This document shows, in pieces, positions 13,673-14,883 of a DNA stretch of 14,883 nt (positions are counted from its first letter, which is position 1; every line of letters starts with the position of its first letter). The position numbers were made by a program, and so were the translations under genes. The notes beneath the pieces are model-generated. The model ran no database searches and had not been told where the DNA came from. It worked only from the letters and a program-made list of their open reading frames with translations. Source of the stretch: an uncultured Bacilli bacterium (GTDB lineage Bacteria; Bacillota_I; Bacilli_A; RF39; UBA660); assembly GCA_934133155.1 (NCBI GenBank), contig CAKPAT010000022.1:1-14883 (forward strand). Direction: 5' to 3'.

Positions 13673-14341
13673 ATGAAAAGGGAAGAAACAAAATTAAAAA
13701 TAATATATGGGCTAATAGTATTGATTATACTAATGATTATCGCCTTAACATGCGTCGTTTTATCAAACGTAAAAAAACCAGATACTGCAAATAACAATCC
13801 AAATGCGGCCAAAGTAGATGTAAATCCATATCCAAACGTCAACCCTGCATGTAAAATATCAATCGAACTTGAAAGTTACAATGCTACATCAACCGCCAAA
13901 TGTGAAAACGGCTACACAGAATATGACATAAATAACGTAACAGTAGACGGAAGTAAATTAGACGTAAGAGTAATTTACTCAGACAAAAATCAAATAAAAA
14001 CTGGCTTATTCGTAAATGATAAAAACATCACATCAACAGTAAGAGCCCCAGGAAACTTCAAACTAGGAATATTTGAAAATGTCTTAATTATATTTGATAA
14101 AAATACATCAGATGTATATGCCTTTGATAAAACCGGAAAAAAAGTGTATACACTTTCAAAAGATTTAAACGATAACAACATCATAGATCCAAAAACAAAT
14201 CAAAAAATAACATCAAGTCAGTTAGATCTTCAAACATTTGAATTCCAAAGTGGTGCATTCTTATTTAAAACACAAAGCGGCACACCATATATTGTCAAAT
14301 ATCAAAACTTAATATTTGAAAAACCAGTAATAAATGAATAA
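13673..14341 (+). CDS. Membrane-anchored extracytoplasmic protein, unknown function
   Basis: I do not recognise this 222-residue protein. It begins with a charged segment (MKREETKLK), a single membrane span (about 9-32), then an Asn/Pro-rich linker (about 35-58) and a beta-rich domain on the outer face. Two Cys (60 and 77) frame the start of that domain and could form a disulphide. The domain contains repeated short strands, for example FENVLIIFDKNTSDVYAFD and GAFLFKTQSGTPYIVKYQ, with a look of beta-propeller blades, though it is too short for a full propeller. No lipobox, wall-sorting signal or enzyme motif is visible. GAGGTG (13661-13666) lies six bases before the ATG. It is convergent with sspI and shares its terminator; whether it has a spore role cannot be told. 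Confidence 0.8.
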   Translation: MKREETKLKIIYGLIVLIILMIIALTCVVLSNVKKPDTANNNPNAAKVDVNPYPNVNPACKISIELESYNATSTAKCENGYTEYDINNVTVDGSKLDVRVIYSDKNQIKTGLFVNDKNITSTVRAPGNFKLGIFENVLIIFDKNTSDVYAFDKTGKKVYTLSKDLNDNNIIDPKTNQKITSSQLDLQTFEFQSGAFLFKTQSGTPYIVKYQNLIFEKPVINE

Positions 14342-14361
14342 AAAAGCCCTAAGGCTTTTTT
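14340..14361. terminator. Bidirectional terminator between the 13673 gene and sspI
   Basis: AAAAAAGCC (14340-14348) pairs with GGCTTTTTT (14353-14361) around CTAA. The TAA stop of the plus-strand gene (14339-14341) and the TAG stop of sspI (14351-14349) both lie within it. Confidence 0.8.
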
Positions 14362-14555
14362 ATATTGTCTTTTAAAATATTTACAAACTTATCCCTCTCC
14401 TTGGAAGAAGAATTTTCCCATAAAATCTCAAAAAAAACACCAAGTCCAGGTAAACTCTCCTCACTTTTTTCCTTAATATTATCATTAATAGCTGAAGCAA
14501 AATCAGAAACTTCTAAACCGCTAAAATTACTAACAATATAATCTCTAATATTCAA
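14349..14555 (-). CDS. sspI: Small acid-soluble spore protein SspI
   Basis: SspI is a minor small acid-soluble protein made in the forespore of Bacillus. The 68-residue product begins MNIRDYIVSNFSG, then a helix with DFASAINDNI, the diagnostic block LPGLGVFFEILW (35-46) and ENSSSKERDKFVNIL. Order and spacing match B. subtilis SspI, which is about 71 residues. The frame stays open to another TTG at 14588, but AAAGGGTG fits the TTG at 14555, and the resulting N-terminus agrees with the family. A sigma-G-like promoter lies upstream. The gene is convergent with the 13673 gene and shares its terminator. Its presence is strong evidence that the organism makes, or recently made, endospores. Confidence 0.85.
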   Translation of the reverse strand: MNIRDYIVSNFSGLEVSDFASAINDNIKEKSEESLPGLGVFFEILWENSSSKERDKFVNILKDNIKKP

Positions 14556-14576
14556 AATATCACCCTTTCTAAATAA

Positions 14577-14606
14577 TAGTTTTCTCAAAATAAAAAGAAA
14601 TATACA
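14577..14606 (-). promoter_or_regulatory. Candidate sigma-G promoter of sspI
   Basis: On the minus strand TGTATA (14606-14601) fits the sigma-G -35 consensus G-H-A-T-R. After 17 bases AAAACTA (14583-14577) matches five of seven positions of CATAMTA. The position, about 20 bases before the start codon, suits a forespore gene. Confidence 0.45.
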
Positions 14607-14652
14607 AAGAAAATTAACAAAAACACCGTATAATTATTTATAGAAAAACCTT

Positions 14653-14681
14653 TTGCTTTATGCATAGATTTAGTGTATAAT
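14653..14681 (+). promoter_or_regulatory. Sigma-A promoter for the lemA-like gene
   Basis: TTGCTT (14653-14658), a 17-base spacer and a perfect TATAAT (14676-14681); predicted start near 14688. Confidence 0.65.
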
Positions 14682-14703
14682 GAAAACAGAATGGAGGATG
14701 AAT

Positions 14704-14883
14704 ATGGGTTTAATAATTGCATTAGTTATCGTAGCAATAATATTATTATATGGAGTTACAACATATAATAGTTTAGTATCTTTAAGAAACAAAGTAAAAG
14801 ATGGCTGGGCACAAGTAGATGTTTTATTAAAAAGAAGAAACGACTTAATCCCAAACTTAGTTGAAACAGTAAAAGGATATATG
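14704..14883 (+). CDS. lemA: LemA family protein (3' end outside window)
   Basis: The first 60 codons are in the window and the frame is open at the edge. The protein has one N-terminal membrane span ([17 protein letters not shown], 1-17), then [20 protein letters not shown] and [20 protein letters not shown]. The N-x-L-v-x-l-r-n-x-V-x-x-a-W-x-x-I/V-x-v-x-L-k-R-R-x-D-L-I-P-N-L-V-x-x-V-k-g-Y string is the signature of the LemA family, membrane-anchored helical-bundle proteins of unclear function. GGAGG (14693-14697) lies six bases before the ATG. In many genomes lemA is followed by a membrane metalloprotease or a TPM-domain gene; that would lie beyond this window. Confidence 0.92.
   Translation, partial: MGLIIALVIVAIILLYGVTTYNSLVSLRNKVKDGWAQVDVLLKRRNDLIPNLVETVKGYM

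Noticed and set aside
13591..13842. Minus-strand frame at the dnaE-13673 junction
   Set aside because: It covers the promoter, ribosome site and N-terminal membrane span of the plus-strand gene, with no start signal of its own.

Overview
The window looks like a chromosomal segment of a very AT-rich, low-GC Gram-positive bacterium. It shows strong AGGAGG-type ribosome binding sites, sigma-A promoters with TATAAT boxes, short U-tailed terminators and the standard genetic code (TGG for Trp, TGA as a stop). Three genes point to an endospore-forming lineage of the class Bacilli: a SpoVID-like gene followed directly by a YsxE-like gene, the order known from Bacillus, and a SspI-type small acid-soluble spore protein. 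Compact genes, short intergenic gaps and BspA/DUF285-type surface repeats fit an uncultured, host-associated Bacilli group with a modest genome. That placement is inference.

Layout. 1-293: the C-terminal end of a surface protein, with a terminator. 294-1850: a small structured region, then a broken IS110-family element on the minus strand. Its transposase carries one frameshift and one nonsense codon. Its roughly 200-base non-coding end folds into stem-loops behind a minus-strand promoter and is a good candidate for an IS110 bridge RNA. 1934-4047: superoxide dismutase, spoVID-like and ysxE-like genes in a row. 4303-4770: a prepilin-like anchored leucine-rich-repeat protein. 4855-5799: an unrecognised cytoplasmic protein. 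5875-7140: the GTPase Obg. 7141-7311: a leader-like gap with two overlapping perfect inverted repeats. 7312-8361: a DUF285 repeat surface protein. 8588-10497: a response regulator and histidine kinase pair. 10526-10699 (minus): rpmB for ribosomal protein L28. 10830-13619: a short DnaE-type DNA polymerase III alpha subunit with a decayed PHP domain. 13673-14341: a membrane-anchored protein of unknown function. 14349-14555 (minus): sspI. 14704 to the edge: the start of a lemA-family gene.

How the parts relate. SpoVID and YsxE act at the spore coat and SspI inside the forespore, so sporulation is the one process represented by several genes. Obg, L28 and DnaE are core functions. Several proteins (the 5' partial gene, 4303, 7312, 13673, lemA) are anchored outside the membrane, and the two-component system could report on the envelope. 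Terminators are tightly packed: several genes have their stop codon inside the terminator stem, and two convergent pairs share one bidirectional terminator. Start sites were moved from the longest open frame for four genes (4303, obg, dnaE, sspI) because the ribosome binding site fits an inner start better. All family assignments rest on reading motifs by eye.
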